This document shows positions 8,107-16,541 of a DNA stretch of 64,000 nt, piece after piece (position 1 is the stretch's first letter; each line of letters begins with the position of its first letter). Source of the stretch: Brachymonas sp049977365 (GTDB lineage Bacteria; Pseudomonadota; Gammaproteobacteria; Burkholderiales; Burkholderiaceae_C). Under the pieces are notes generated by a model. It saw only the letters and a list, made by a program, of their open reading frames with translations, had not been told where the DNA came from and did no database searches. The stretch covers positions 62,001 through 126,000 of the forward strand of contig NZ_JBNGEN010000006.1 of NCBI RefSeq assembly GCF_049977365.1, given 5' to 3'. Position numbers and translations under genes: made by a program.

Positions 8107-9531
8107 ATGGATGTACCCGTGACCGACACCCCCACCGAATCCCGCCCCTCTTCCGCTGCCCCCTCGTGGGCGCAGTCCATGCGCGTCTATCTGGAACCTG
8201 CGAGCGTGCGCATGCTGTTTCTGGGATTTTCCTCGGGGCTGCCCCTGCTGCTGGTGCTGGGGACGCTGGCCTTCCGGCTGCGCGAGGCGGGCATTGACCG
8301 CACCACCATTGGGCACATGTCCTGGGTGGGGTTGATGTACGGCTTCAAGTGGGTGTGGTCGCCGCTGGTGGATCGCATGCCCATACCCCTTTTCACCCGC
8401 TGGCTGGGCCGGCGCCGGAGCTGGCTGCTTCTGGCCCAGTGCGGGCTGGTGGCGGGGCTGGTGGCCATGGCCCTCGTCGATCCCCGCCAGGGGCTGGAGC
8501 CCCTGACCTGGGCGGCGCTGCTGGTGGCCTTCTGTTCGGCCACCCAGGACATCGCACTCGATGCCTACCGCATCGAATCGGCGTCATCCGACCGGCAGGC
8601 TGCGCTTGCCGCCACCTACCAGACCGGTTACCGGCTGGCCATGCTCTGGGCGGGAGCAGGGGTGCTGTGGCTGGCGGCCGGGGCCGAGAGCCAGGGTGCG
8701 GCGGCCATCTACCAGAACGGAGCCTGGCGTTTCGCCTATCTGACCATGGCAGCCTCCATGCTGGTGGGAATGGTGACGGTGCTGCTGGCGCCCGAACCCG
8801 ATCCGCGTCCCCTGCCACCGGCACGCAATGCACGCGAATGGCTCCGGGGGGCACTGATCGACCCGTTCATGGATTTTTTCGAGCGCTACAAGTGGCATGC
8901 CCTGCTCATTCTGGCCCTGATCGGCCTGTACCGCATCAGCGACATCGTGCTCGGCATCATGGCCAATCCCTTCTATGTCGACATGCACTACACCAAGACC
9001 CAGGTGGCGCTCGTGACCAAGGTGTGGGGGGTGATTTTCACGCTGGCAGGGACCTTCATCGGCGGCGTGCTGGCGGTGCGCCTGGGTGTGATGCGGGTGC
9101 TGATGCTCGGCACCACCCTGTCTGCCGGCACGCATCTGCTGTTTGCCTGGCTGAGCACCTTCATCCAGGTGCAGGGTGACTGGTGGCCGGTGACCGTGGC
9201 CGGCCATGCCTTCATGCTGCACAAGATGGTGGCGCTGACGCTCGTCATCATCGCCGACAACCTCGCCAGCGGCATCACTTCGGCCGCCTTCATCGCCTTT
9301 CTCTCCGGGCTCACCAGCGTGAGCTACTCGGCCACGCAGTACGCCCTGTTCAGCTCCCTGATGCTGCTCCTGCCCAAGTATGTGGCCGGGTACGGGGGCG
9401 CGTTTGTCGACCACTTCGGCTACACCACGTTCTTCCTCTGTGCCTCGCTGCTCGTGGTGCCGGTGCTGGCACTGGTGTGGGTGGCGGGCAGGGTGCTGGG
9501 CGTGCAGGGACAGGCGCCCCGGCCGGCCTGA
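8107..9531 (+). CDS. ampG: AmpG-type muropeptide permease (MFS)
   Basis: Inner-membrane MFS importer that brings GlcNAc-anhydro-muropeptides back to the cytoplasm for peptidoglycan recycling. The protein is 474 aa with about 12-14 membrane segments. Family marks are LGFSSGLPLLLVLGTLAF in the first span, VGLMYGFKWVWSPLVDR, a basic MFS loop (GRRRSW), and ATQDIALDAYRIE in the middle. Start ATG 8107 or GTG 8119. The last 37 codons overlap, on the opposite strand, the end of the O-antigen ligase gene. Confidence 0.92.
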   Translation: MDVPVTDTPTESRPSSAAPSWAQSMRVYLEPASVRMLFLGFSSGLPLLLVLGTLAFRLREAGIDRTTIGHMSWVGLMYGFKWVWSPLVDRMPIPLFTRWLGRRRSWLLLAQCGLVAGLVAMALVDPRQGLEPLTWAALLVAFCSATQDIALDAYRIESASSDRQAALAATYQTGYRLAMLWAGAGVLWLAAGAESQGAAAIYQNGAWRFAYLTMAASMLVGMVTVLLAPEPDPRPLPPARNAREWLRGALIDPFMDFFERYKWHALLILALIGLYRISDIVLGIMANPFYVDMHYTKTQVALVTKVWGVIFTLAGTFIGGVLAVRLGVMRVLMLGTTLSAGTHLLFAWLSTFIQVQGDWWPVTVAGHAFMLHKMVALTLVIIADNLASGITSAAFIAFLSGLTSVSYSATQYALFSSLMLLLPKYVAGYGGAFVDHFGYTTFFLCASLLVVPVLALVWVAGRVLGVQGQAPRPA

Positions 9532-10769
9532 ACGGCTGCGTCGTCGTGACCAGCCGCCGCCGTGCTGCGGGTGGCGAGAACGGCGATCAGGAAGAAGTAC
9601 AGGGCAATGGGGCCGTTGTTCCAGAACAGAATGGCCTCCGTCAAGCCGAAGATGCCGTAGGCCAGCGGGATCAGCATTCCCAGCAGCGCGAGGGTGCGCG
9701 ACAGGGAATCGGGTGCGGACCGACGCCACTGGCGTGCGAAGTAGGCCAGCGGCATTCCATAGACCAGCAGCAGAAACACGATGCCGACCACGCCGCTCTT
9801 GGCGGCTTCGTTCAGGAACTCGTTGTGCGGGTGGTGGAACTGTTCCATCATCGGATCGACGCGCTTTTGCCGCACGGCAATGTCGCGCTGGGCCTCATAC
9901 CCCTGCTGGTTCCAGCCCAGCCAGGGCTTCTCGCAGAACAGCTCCCAGGCAAACTGCCACATCTGCAGCCGTGCGCCTACCGAGGTGGAGGCCACCTCTC
10001 TGGTTTCGTAGAGGGTGACTTCATGCTGCGCGGCGGCAATGCGCTCATAGACCTTGTGCGTGATGCCGGAGGGGCTGAGCACCGTCAGTGCCCCGATCAA
10101 TGCGGCCATGCCGGCCAGCATTTTCAACGAGGGGCGGTAGCCCCCCCGCAGCATCACGGCGGGCACGAGCAGCAGAAGCAGCCAGGCTCCCCGCGTCATC
10201 GACAGCACCGAGGCCCCCGCAAAGGCCAGCGCACTGGTCCAGGCAAGCAGCTGCAGGCGGCGCGAGGCGGGCATGCGCAGCCCGGCTACCCACAGCAGCA
10301 GGGCGAACAGGGCCGACAGATCACCGAAGTGGATATAGAAGAAATCTCCCCCCTCTGCCCGGCGGTTCAGGTGCAAGAACTGGTAGGCGGCCTCACCCAG
10401 GGCAACGGGGGCCGCGATGCAGGCGGCCAGGACCATGGGCCGCAGGGAGGGAAGGGGGTGGCGCCACGTCCAGACCAGCAGGGGCAGGGCGGCCAGGGGC
10501 AGATACAGGCGGAATGAATTGATGTACACCGGCGCACTGGCTTCCCGCTGCCACCACCAGTACAGAGTGGCCAGCAGGCACAGGCCCACCAGGAGGGCAC
10601 GTTCTCTGAGCGAGGCGCGGACAGGAGCCCATGCCAGAGCGGGCATGGACACCAGCAGGCCGATGTCCATCAGCAGGCGGTAGCCGTTGGGAATGCTCAC
10701 GGCGCTGAAGATCAGCAGGAACAGACCCAGGTAGAAGGCTTCCAGGTGGCGGGAATAGAACGAATCCAT
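9420..10769 (-). CDS. O-antigen ligase/polymerase family membrane protein
   Basis: Polytopic inner-membrane protein (449 aa, about 11-12 spans) of the Wzy_C family, which either polymerises O-units or ligates polysaccharide to lipid A-core. Typical features are a large periplasmic loop (about residues 230-330) with HHPHNEFLNEAAKSG, and SMTRGAWLLLLLVP before it. The last roughly 37 codons, after the final membrane span, are Thr/Ser/Ala-rich and are exactly antisense to the 3' end of ampG. The functional protein may therefore end earlier, with the tail a read-on after loss of an older stop. It is the last gene of a leftward polysaccharide cluster. Ligase versus polymerase cannot be told from the sequence. 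Confidence 0.85.
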   Translation of the reverse strand: MDSFYSRHLEAFYLGLFLLIFSAVSIPNGYRLLMDIGLLVSMPALAWAPVRASLRERALLVGLCLLATLYWWWQREASAPVYINSFRLYLPLAALPLLVWTWRHPLPSLRPMVLAACIAAPVALGEAAYQFLHLNRRAEGGDFFYIHFGDLSALFALLLWVAGLRMPASRRLQLLAWTSALAFAGASVLSMTRGAWLLLLLVPAVMLRGGYRPSLKMLAGMAALIGALTVLSPSGITHKVYERIAAAQHEVTLYETREVASTSVGARLQMWQFAWELFCEKPWLGWNQQGYEAQRDIAVRQKRVDPMMEQFHHPHNEFLNEAAKSGVVGIVFLLLVYGMPLAYFARQWRRSAPDSLSRTLALLGMLIPLAYGIFGLTEAILFWNNGPIALYFFLIAVLATRSTAAAGHDDAAVQAGRGACPCTPSTLPATHTSASTGTTSSEAQRKNVV

Positions 10770-10914
10770 GGGCGATGCAGGGGAGAGGCGGTGGCCGCAG
10801 GCAAGGGGTGCGACCGGACGGGAGATTCTCCCCCATCCCGGTTCCGGGGATCGCCGGGGACACGAATTGTCACCAGAGTGCGGCAGCAGGCCGCATGTCG
10901 GGCCTGCTGGTGGG

Positions 10915-11856
10915 TCAGGTCAGGTAGCGGGCCACGAAGCTGTGGGGAGCATGGCGGTGTGCTTCCAGGTCCTCGTCGAAATGGCGCCGGTCTGCGCCGC
11001 GCAGCTTGACCAGGGAGGGAACCCCTGCCGAACAATTGCCCCGGAACAGCAGCCGGTGCAGCCTTCTGCGTTTCCAGTGGGCCAGCACATGGTAGAAGTA
11101 GGGGCCATCCTCGACACGCTGCAGGGTGAGGCGATAGTGCCCCTGCGTCTGCAGGATCTGCTGGAAGGCCAGGTGCATGCTCAAGTAGTCGAGATAGAGG
11201 ATCTTCTGCCGGATCCGGTCGAAGTGCCCCTGCTGCTCCAGGTGCCGGACATAGGCCGCGCCACTGTCCACGATGGCATGGCGGGTGAATTCCTCCTGCC
11301 ATTCCTCGATGAGCGGGCTGTGGGCCGGTGCGGCCAGAAACCAGTTTTCCACCACCGGATAGCGGGGCAGGGAGGTGAATCCCTCCAGGTAGAACCCCAC
11401 GAAGTCGCTCTGCTGTGCCTCCTGCAGCGCATGCACCCAGTCCAGCGGGCGGGTCAGAACGATGGAGGCATCCAGCCAGATGCCGCCATGGCGGCGCAGC
11501 AGTTCCAGTCGGATCCAGTCGGCCCGCTTGGCGGGAATGAGCCGCTCGACTGCGGCAGGCAGGTGGGGAATGTAGCGGGAGAGCTCCGCATCGGAGAGCA
11601 CACGGATGTCGTGCTCCGGGTGCAGCCGCTTCCATCCGGCGATGCAGCGCTGTACCAGCAGGGGCGGGGTACCGCCGGTCCAGTAGGACCAGATCGTGGC
11701 GGGGATGGCTTGGGTCTGCGGCCGGGAGCCAGGGTAGTCGTAGAGCGTGAAGACCGGTTCGGGGGGAGCCGGAAGACGCGGCGAAAACGGCAGGGGGAGC
11801 CCCAGTGCTGCCGGCAGATGGGGGAGGCGATGGGAAAAGGAGGACAGCAAAGACAT
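10915..11856 (-). CDS. Caps_synth/OCH1-like glycosyltransferase
   Basis: Predicted cytoplasmic glycosyltransferase of the capsular polysaccharide synthesis (Caps_synth, Gly_transf_sug) type. The protein is 313 aa. It shows IWSYWTGGTPPLLVQRCI near residue 50 and RADWIRLELLRRHGGIWLDA near residue 110, where the DxS/DxD-type aspartate binds the nucleotide-sugar metal. Start ATG 11856 lies 8 nt after the stop of the upstream GT2 gene, so it is translated in the same operon. Donor and acceptor sugars are unknown. Confidence 0.85.
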   Translation of the reverse strand: MSLLSSFSHRLPHLPAALGLPLPFSPRLPAPPEPVFTLYDYPGSRPQTQAIPATIWSYWTGGTPPLLVQRCIAGWKRLHPEHDIRVLSDAELSRYIPHLPAAVERLIPAKRADWIRLELLRRHGGIWLDASIVLTRPLDWVHALQEAQQSDFVGFYLEGFTSLPRYPVVENWFLAAPAHSPLIEEWQEEFTRHAIVDSGAAYVRHLEQQGHFDRIRQKILYLDYLSMHLAFQQILQTQGHYRLTLQRVEDGPYFYHVLAHWKRRRLHRLLFRGNCSAGVPSLVKLRGADRRHFDEDLEAHRHAPHSFVARYLT

Positions 11857-11864
11857 GATGGCGT

Positions 11865-12902
11865 TCAGCCTTGGGCCAGAAAGGCCAGCCAGCGGCGGAA
11901 GCGCCGGTAGCGCCCCCACCATCCCCTGCACAGACAGGCCTTGAGCCATGCGGCTGGGGCGAGGGGCGAAATGGCCTCGAAATCCTGTTCTGCACGCTGG
12001 GCCAGAGCCCGGATGTCGGAGGCCGGAAGGCTGCCATCCGTGCGGCGCTGGCGCAGGAAGGACAGGATGCCCTGCACATTGCGGGCTGCCGCCTGCGCCA
12101 GGGCCAGCCGGACCGCAGGGGTGTGTGCCCAGGGGCTGGCATCGAGCTCGGTGCGGAACGTGCGCAGGGCCCGGGACCAGTCCTGCACCTTCTGCGTGGA
12201 CATGGTGGCCAGAATGCTGGAGGGATGCTGGCGGTAGGCAATCCAGGCCGAGGGCTCGTAGTAGAAGGAACGGGCGATCAGTGCCAGTCGGGGGCTGGTG
12301 GCCATGTCCTCGAAGTAGCAGCCTTCGGGAAACTGCAGCCCCTGGGTCTGCCACAGGCTGCGGCGTGCGATCTTGGACCAGACGTGGGTTTCGCCTGCCT
12401 GCAGCATGCCTTGCAGCAGCCGCGCCCTGTCGCTGGACAGGGTGCGCACGGGCCCTCCCCGGAAGGTGTGGACCTGGCTTCTGCCCCCGATGCGGCGCGG
12501 TACCGGGAGGGGGCCTTCCTTCCAGGAGAGATAGTCGCACAGCACCAGATCGGGCACTTGCTGCGTGACGATGCGGTGCAGGGCCGCCATGGCGCCGGGC
12601 ATGAGGCAGTCATCTGCATCCAGAAACCACAGATAGTCGCCTTGGGCCTGGTCTATGAGCGTGTTGCGGGTGGCGCCGGGCCCCCTGTTGCGGGAGTGGG
12701 TGCCGATGCGAATGCGTTGCGGATGGCGGTCGGCATAGCGCTGCAGCAGTGCCAGAGAGTCATCCGTGGAACAGTCGTCCATGGCGATCAGTTCCCAGCC
12801 ATCGGTCTGCTGACTGATCACGGAGTCGAGACAGGCCTCCAGATGCGGGGCCGAATTGAAGACCGGCACGAGGATGCTCAGCCAGGGAGAGGAGTGCTGC
12901 AT
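11865..12902 (-). CDS. Family 2 glycosyltransferase (copy 1 of a tandem pair)
   Basis: GT-A fold glycosyltransferase of 345 aa. N-terminal motifs are LSILVPVFNSAPHLEACLDS, DDCSTDDS for the nucleotide, GPGATRNTLIDQAQGDYLWF and the LDADD metal site near residue 97. The C-terminal 150 residues are helical and unassigned, with YFEDMATSPRLAL and AYRQHPSSIL. It is strongly similar along its whole length to the adjacent upstream gene (12916-13962), with matching blocks in the same order, so the two look like a tandem duplication. The sugar specificity is unknown. Confidence 0.9.
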   Translation of the reverse strand: MQHSSPWLSILVPVFNSAPHLEACLDSVISQQTDGWELIAMDDCSTDDSLALLQRYADRHPQRIRIGTHSRNRGPGATRNTLIDQAQGDYLWFLDADDCLMPGAMAALHRIVTQQVPDLVLCDYLSWKEGPLPVPRRIGGRSQVHTFRGGPVRTLSSDRARLLQGMLQAGETHVWSKIARRSLWQTQGLQFPEGCYFEDMATSPRLALIARSFYYEPSAWIAYRQHPSSILATMSTQKVQDWSRALRTFRTELDASPWAHTPAVRLALAQAAARNVQGILSFLRQRRTDGSLPASDIRALAQRAEQDFEAISPLAPAAWLKACLCRGWWGRYRRFRRWLAFLAQG

Positions 12903-12915
12903 GGGGCGGTGCGCT

Positions 12916-13962
12916 TCAGCGCAGGCTGAAATGGCGGTGAAACTTGAGCCCCCGCAGCCACCAGCCGCGCGTCACATAGGCCCGTTCGAGCTGAGCGGGA
13001 GACAGGGGCGACTGCTGCAGAAAATCATCCCGGCAGCGGGCCATGGCAGTGGTCCATTCGGCAGGCGGCATCTGCGTGCGGCAGCGCGCCAGATGGCCTG
13101 CAGCTCCGATGAAGTTGCGGGCCGCCACGTGTGCGACCGCAAACCGCACTGCCGGCTCCGCGTCCCACTCTGTGCCCTGCAGGGCATGGCGAAAAGTCGT
13201 CAGGGCGCCCGACAGGTCACGGGCCTTGGCCGGCGTCATCTGCGACAGGATGCTGCTGCCCCGCTGCCGGTAGGCGACCCATGGCAGGGGTTCGTACCAG
13301 ACGGTGCGTGCGCGCAGCGCCAGATGCGGCATGGTGGCCATGTCCTCGAAGTACGCGCCTTCGGGAAACCGCAGGTCTGCGCTCCACAGCGCACGGCGCG
13401 AAATCTTGGACCACGCGTGCAGCTGGCCCGGCCGCAGCAGGTCGGCCAGAAAGCGGGCAGGCCCGGTAAGCAGCGTGCGCGCCGGTCCCGCAAACGAGCG
13501 GCGGTGCCGTTCGCCTCGCAGCCGGTGCTTGAGACGCGGAGACTCCCGCCAGACCGCAAAGTCACACACCACCATGTCGGGATGCTGCTGCCCGACGATG
13601 CGCTGCAGTGCCGGAATGGCGCCGGGCAGCAGTTTGTCGTCGGAGTCGAGAAACCACAGATAGTCGCCGTGTGCCGCCTCGATCAGGGTATTGCGCGCGG
13701 CGCTCAGTCCCCGGTTGCGGGTGTGCTGCAGCAGCTGCAGGCGTCCCGGCCAGCGGGCTGCCAGCGCATGCATGCGTGCGGGAGAGGCATCGGTGGAGCA
13801 GTCGTCGAGCAGGAGCACTTCCACGCCAGGGTCGGCCTGTGCCATGACCGATTCCACACATTCGACGAGATACGCCTCGACGTTGTAGACCGGAATGAGC
13901 ACGCTCAGCCAGGGGGCCGGAGCGGAAGCGGGAGCAGGAGAGGAGGAGGAGGAAGAAGACAT
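12916..13962 (-). CDS. Family 2 glycosyltransferase (copy 2 of a tandem pair)
   Basis: GT-A glycosyltransferase of 348 aa, a paralogue of its downstream neighbour. It has LSVLIPVYNVEAYLVECVES, DDCSTDAS, GLSAARNTLIEAAHGDYLWF and the LDSDD metal site. It shares YFEDMATMPHLAL and AYRQRGSSIL with the other copy. It begins with a Ser/Ala/Pro-rich tail (eight serines after Met), so the true start could be slightly downstream. The gap to the next gene is 13 nt, and to the GT4 gene upstream 10 nt, so the whole block reads as one operon. Confidence 0.9.
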   Translation of the reverse strand: MSSSSSSSPAPASAPAPWLSVLIPVYNVEAYLVECVESVMAQADPGVEVLLLDDCSTDASPARMHALAARWPGRLQLLQHTRNRGLSAARNTLIEAAHGDYLWFLDSDDKLLPGAIPALQRIVGQQHPDMVVCDFAVWRESPRLKHRLRGERHRRSFAGPARTLLTGPARFLADLLRPGQLHAWSKISRRALWSADLRFPEGAYFEDMATMPHLALRARTVWYEPLPWVAYRQRGSSILSQMTPAKARDLSGALTTFRHALQGTEWDAEPAVRFAVAHVAARNFIGAAGHLARCRTQMPPAEWTTAMARCRDDFLQQSPLSPAQLERAYVTRGWWLRGLKFHRHFSLR

Positions 13963-13972
13963 GGGCCGTGGG

Positions 13973-15088
13973 TCAGTCTTCGGGCAGGATGTCGGGGATT
14001 TCGTCGTGCTGCACCCGCATCAACAGATGGGCATACCGCCGCTGCATGAGCCCGATGTCGAAGGCGCGCAGGGCTTCCTGTCGCGCAGCCTGTGCCAGGC
14101 GGCGGGCCTCGTCAGGATGCGCGAGCAGGCGCTCCAGCGCATCGGCGAGGGCCTGGGCATCGTTCTCGGGCACCAGCAGACCGGTCTGGTCTGGCCGGAT
14201 CACCTCGCGGACGCCGACCACGTTGGTACCGATGCAGGCGCAGCCGGCCGCCATGCCCTCGACGAGCGACAGCGGCATGCCCTCGTAGTGGGTGGACAGC
14301 ACACAGATGCGGCTGTGCATCAGCAGATTCGGCACATCGGACACCTGCCCCAGAAAATGCACCTGCCCGGCGATGCCCAGCCTGGCAGCCAGAGCGCGAT
14401 TGCGCGCGAGCAGCCTGGACTTGCCCAGGCCGGCCAGCTGCAGGGCAGGATGCCACCCACGCTCCCCCAGCAGGGCCACGGCGCGGATCAGTGTGGCGTG
14501 ATCCTTCTGGCGCGCAAAGCGGGCCGCCATGACGATGGAGACCTCCCGGTCTTCCCAGGGAACGAGGGACGCCTGCGGAAAGCGGCCGGTGTCGATGCCG
14601 TTGGGAATGGCCACGCACTGTGCGGCAGGGAATCCCAGGTCGACCAGATGGCCGCGCACCCCTTCGGACACACCGACACTCACGGCCGTCCGGCGTTCGA
14701 GCCACAGGGCCTGTCTGAGCCGCCAGGGGGTGTAGCGTTCGCGCGAATTGTGCTCCACGTGCACCATGTGCGGCACCCCTGCGAGCCATCCCGCATAGCG
14801 TCCCCACAGATGCTCGCTGAAGCCGTGCGCCACCAGAATGTCCGGTTTCCACTCCAGGGCCAGGCGGCGGACGGCCAGCACGGTGGCCAGATGGTTCCAT
14901 CCCGGCACGAGACGGACATCCAGCCCTTGGGCACGGAGCGCCTCGACGCGCCGCATGTCCGTGTGGCGCTTGCGGCGCAGCACCAGCAGCACCTCCATGG
15001 AGCCCGATCGCTGGGCTTCGAGGCACAGATCCACCGCCACCTGCGTGGCGCCGGAGAACCCTCCGGTGACGAAATGCAGGACGCGCAT
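13973..15088 (-). CDS. Family 4 glycosyltransferase
   Basis: GT-B fold retaining glycosyltransferase of 371 aa. The N-terminal domain opens with VLHFVTGGFSGATQVAVDL. The C-terminal domain carries IPNGIDTGRF, MAARFARQKDH and the EX7E signature in STHYEGMPLSLVEGMA. It probably adds a sugar to LPS core, O-antigen or a capsule repeat at the cytoplasmic face. I chose ATG 15088 because the product then starts right at the Rossmann strand. Further in-frame sequence upstream runs through the intergenic gap and the zinc-finger gene. It is the first glycosyltransferase of the leftward cluster. Confidence 0.9.
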   Translation of the reverse strand: MRVLHFVTGGFSGATQVAVDLCLEAQRSGSMEVLLVLRRKRHTDMRRVEALRAQGLDVRLVPGWNHLATVLAVRRLALEWKPDILVAHGFSEHLWGRYAGWLAGVPHMVHVEHNSRERYTPWRLRQALWLERRTAVSVGVSEGVRGHLVDLGFPAAQCVAIPNGIDTGRFPQASLVPWEDREVSIVMAARFARQKDHATLIRAVALLGERGWHPALQLAGLGKSRLLARNRALAARLGIAGQVHFLGQVSDVPNLLMHSRICVLSTHYEGMPLSLVEGMAAGCACIGTNVVGVREVIRPDQTGLLVPENDAQALADALERLLAHPDEARRLAQAARQEALRAFDIGLMQRRYAHLLMRVQHDEIPDILPED

Positions 15089-15125
15089 CGGGCCGGCGGC
15101 GCGGGGGGAACCGGACGGCACCCGC

Positions 15126-15344
15126 TCAGTGCCCGTGCGCCACGACCTCACCCGCCGCCAGGCGGTAGACGGTGCCGCAGTAGGGGCAGCGGGCCTCGCC
15201 AGTGGCGGCCACCTGCAGGAAGACACGCGGGTGGCCGTTCCACAGCTCCATGTGGGCCAGGGGGCTGGGGCAGGCGATTTCACCCTGTTCGGTCAGGTCG
15301 CTGGCCTTGACCTCGACGGGGGCGGAGGAATGGGAGGTGCTCAT
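15126..15344 (-). CDS. Small zf-CHCC zinc-ribbon protein
   Basis: A 72-aa protein of the zf-CHCC type, related to the zinc domain of mitochondrial NDUFS6. Its putative zinc ligands are Cys25, His38, Cys53 and Cys56 (ARCPYCGTVYRL). It lies between ilvE and LPS-type genes, an arrangement I recall from Burkholderiales. The precise function is not established. It probably shares the ilvE transcript, 54 nt downstream of it. Confidence 0.88.
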   Translation of the reverse strand: MSTSHSSAPVEVKASDLTEQGEIACPSPLAHMELWNGHPRVFLQVAATGEARCPYCGTVYRLAAGEVVAHGH

Positions 15345-15398
15345 GTCTGGAAACTCCGGAGAGAGGGGAGGGGGCGGGCAGGCACGCGGCGGTGCCGG

Positions 15399-16334
15399 TC
15401 AGACCGCATCCAGCCAGTGGGCATAGCGGGGATTCTTGCCCTGCACGATGTCGAAGAAGGCCTTCTGGATGCGTTCGGTGACCGGGCCACGGTGGCCTGC
15501 GCCGATCTGCACCCGATCATATTCGCGGATGGGGGTCACTTCGGCAGCGGTGCCGGTAAAGAACATTTCGTCGGCGATGTAGCACTCGTCGCGCGTGATG
15601 CGCTTCTGCACCAGCTCGATGCCCAGGTCCTTGCAGACGTACTGGATGGTGTTGCGGGTGATGCCGTTGAGCGCACCTGCCGACAGGTCAGGGGTGTAGA
15701 CCACGCCATCCTTGACGATGAAGACGTTCTCGCCGGAGCCTTCGCTCACGAATCCGGCGCTGTCGAGCAGCACGGCTTCGTCGTAGCCGTCATCGGTGGC
15801 TTCCATGTTGGCAAGGATCGAGTTGGTGTAGTTGCTCACCGCCTTGGCCTGCGTCATGGTGATGTTCACATGGTGGCGCGCATAGCTGCTGGTGCGCACG
15901 CGGATGCCGCGTGCCATGCCGTCCTCGCCCAGGTAGGCGCCCCAGCCCCAGGCGGCGACCATCACGTGGGTCTTGGTGCCCTTGGGGGAGACGCCGAGCT
16001 TTTCGGAGCCGAGCCACACCAGCGGGCGCAGGTAGCAGCTTTCCAGACCGTTGGCGCGCACGACCTCCTTCTGGGCCTCCATGACCTCTTCCTTGGTGAA
16101 AGGCATGGGAATGCGCAGGATCTTGGCGCTGTTGAACAGACGGTCGGTGTGGTCCTTGAGACGGAAAACGGCCGTGCCCTTCTCGGTCTGGTAGGCGCGC
16201 ACGCCCTCGAACACCCCGCAGCCGTAGTGCAGGGTATGGGTCAGGACGTGGACCTTGGCATCGCGCCATTCCACGAGCTGGCCATCCATCCAGATTTTCC
16301 CGTCGCGGTCGGAAAGGTCGTTGGCGGCATTCAT
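15399..16334 (-). CDS. ilvE: Branched-chain amino acid aminotransferase
   Basis: PLP enzyme (fold type IV) that carries out the last step of valine, leucine and isoleucine synthesis, and their first degradation step. The protein is 311 aa. Motifs are HYGCGVFEGVRAY near residue 37, the PLP lysine in TQAKAVSNYTNS (Lys164), and FFTGTAAEVTPI in the C-terminal half. ATG 16334 follows AAAGGAAG at about 8 nt, better than an upstream in-frame start at 16367. radA lies upstream on the same strand. The 207-nt gap has a TTGACA-like hexamer (minus strand of 16407-16412) without a convincing -10. Confidence 0.96.
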   Translation of the reverse strand: MNAANDLSDRDGKIWMDGQLVEWRDAKVHVLTHTLHYGCGVFEGVRAYQTEKGTAVFRLKDHTDRLFNSAKILRIPMPFTKEEVMEAQKEVVRANGLESCYLRPLVWLGSEKLGVSPKGTKTHVMVAAWGWGAYLGEDGMARGIRVRTSSYARHHVNITMTQAKAVSNYTNSILANMEATDDGYDEAVLLDSAGFVSEGSGENVFIVKDGVVYTPDLSAGALNGITRNTIQYVCKDLGIELVQKRITRDECYIADEMFFTGTAAEVTPIREYDRVQIGAGHRGPVTERIQKAFFDIVQGKNPRYAHWLDAV

Positions 16335-16541
16335 GATTTTTTCTTCCTTTGGTGTTGACGTCGGCACCTGGCGGCACGAAAGTGCCCGTCATGCCTGACG
16401 GATAACTGTCAAGTTTACGCCGTTTTCCCCGGGGCGGGGGGAGATTGGCGGCAGATGGGCACAGTTGCGCCCCGTTCGTGCCAGACGCCGTTTTGCCCTG
16501 GCCCTTCTTTCTCTCATGTCCCTGCAGGGGACGGAGCCGGG

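Noticed and set aside
16384..16412. TTGACA hexamer and a CCGTCA/TGACGG dyad upstream of ilvE as a full promoter
   Set aside because: At 16-18 nt from the hexamer there is no acceptable -10 sequence, so only a -35-like match is present.
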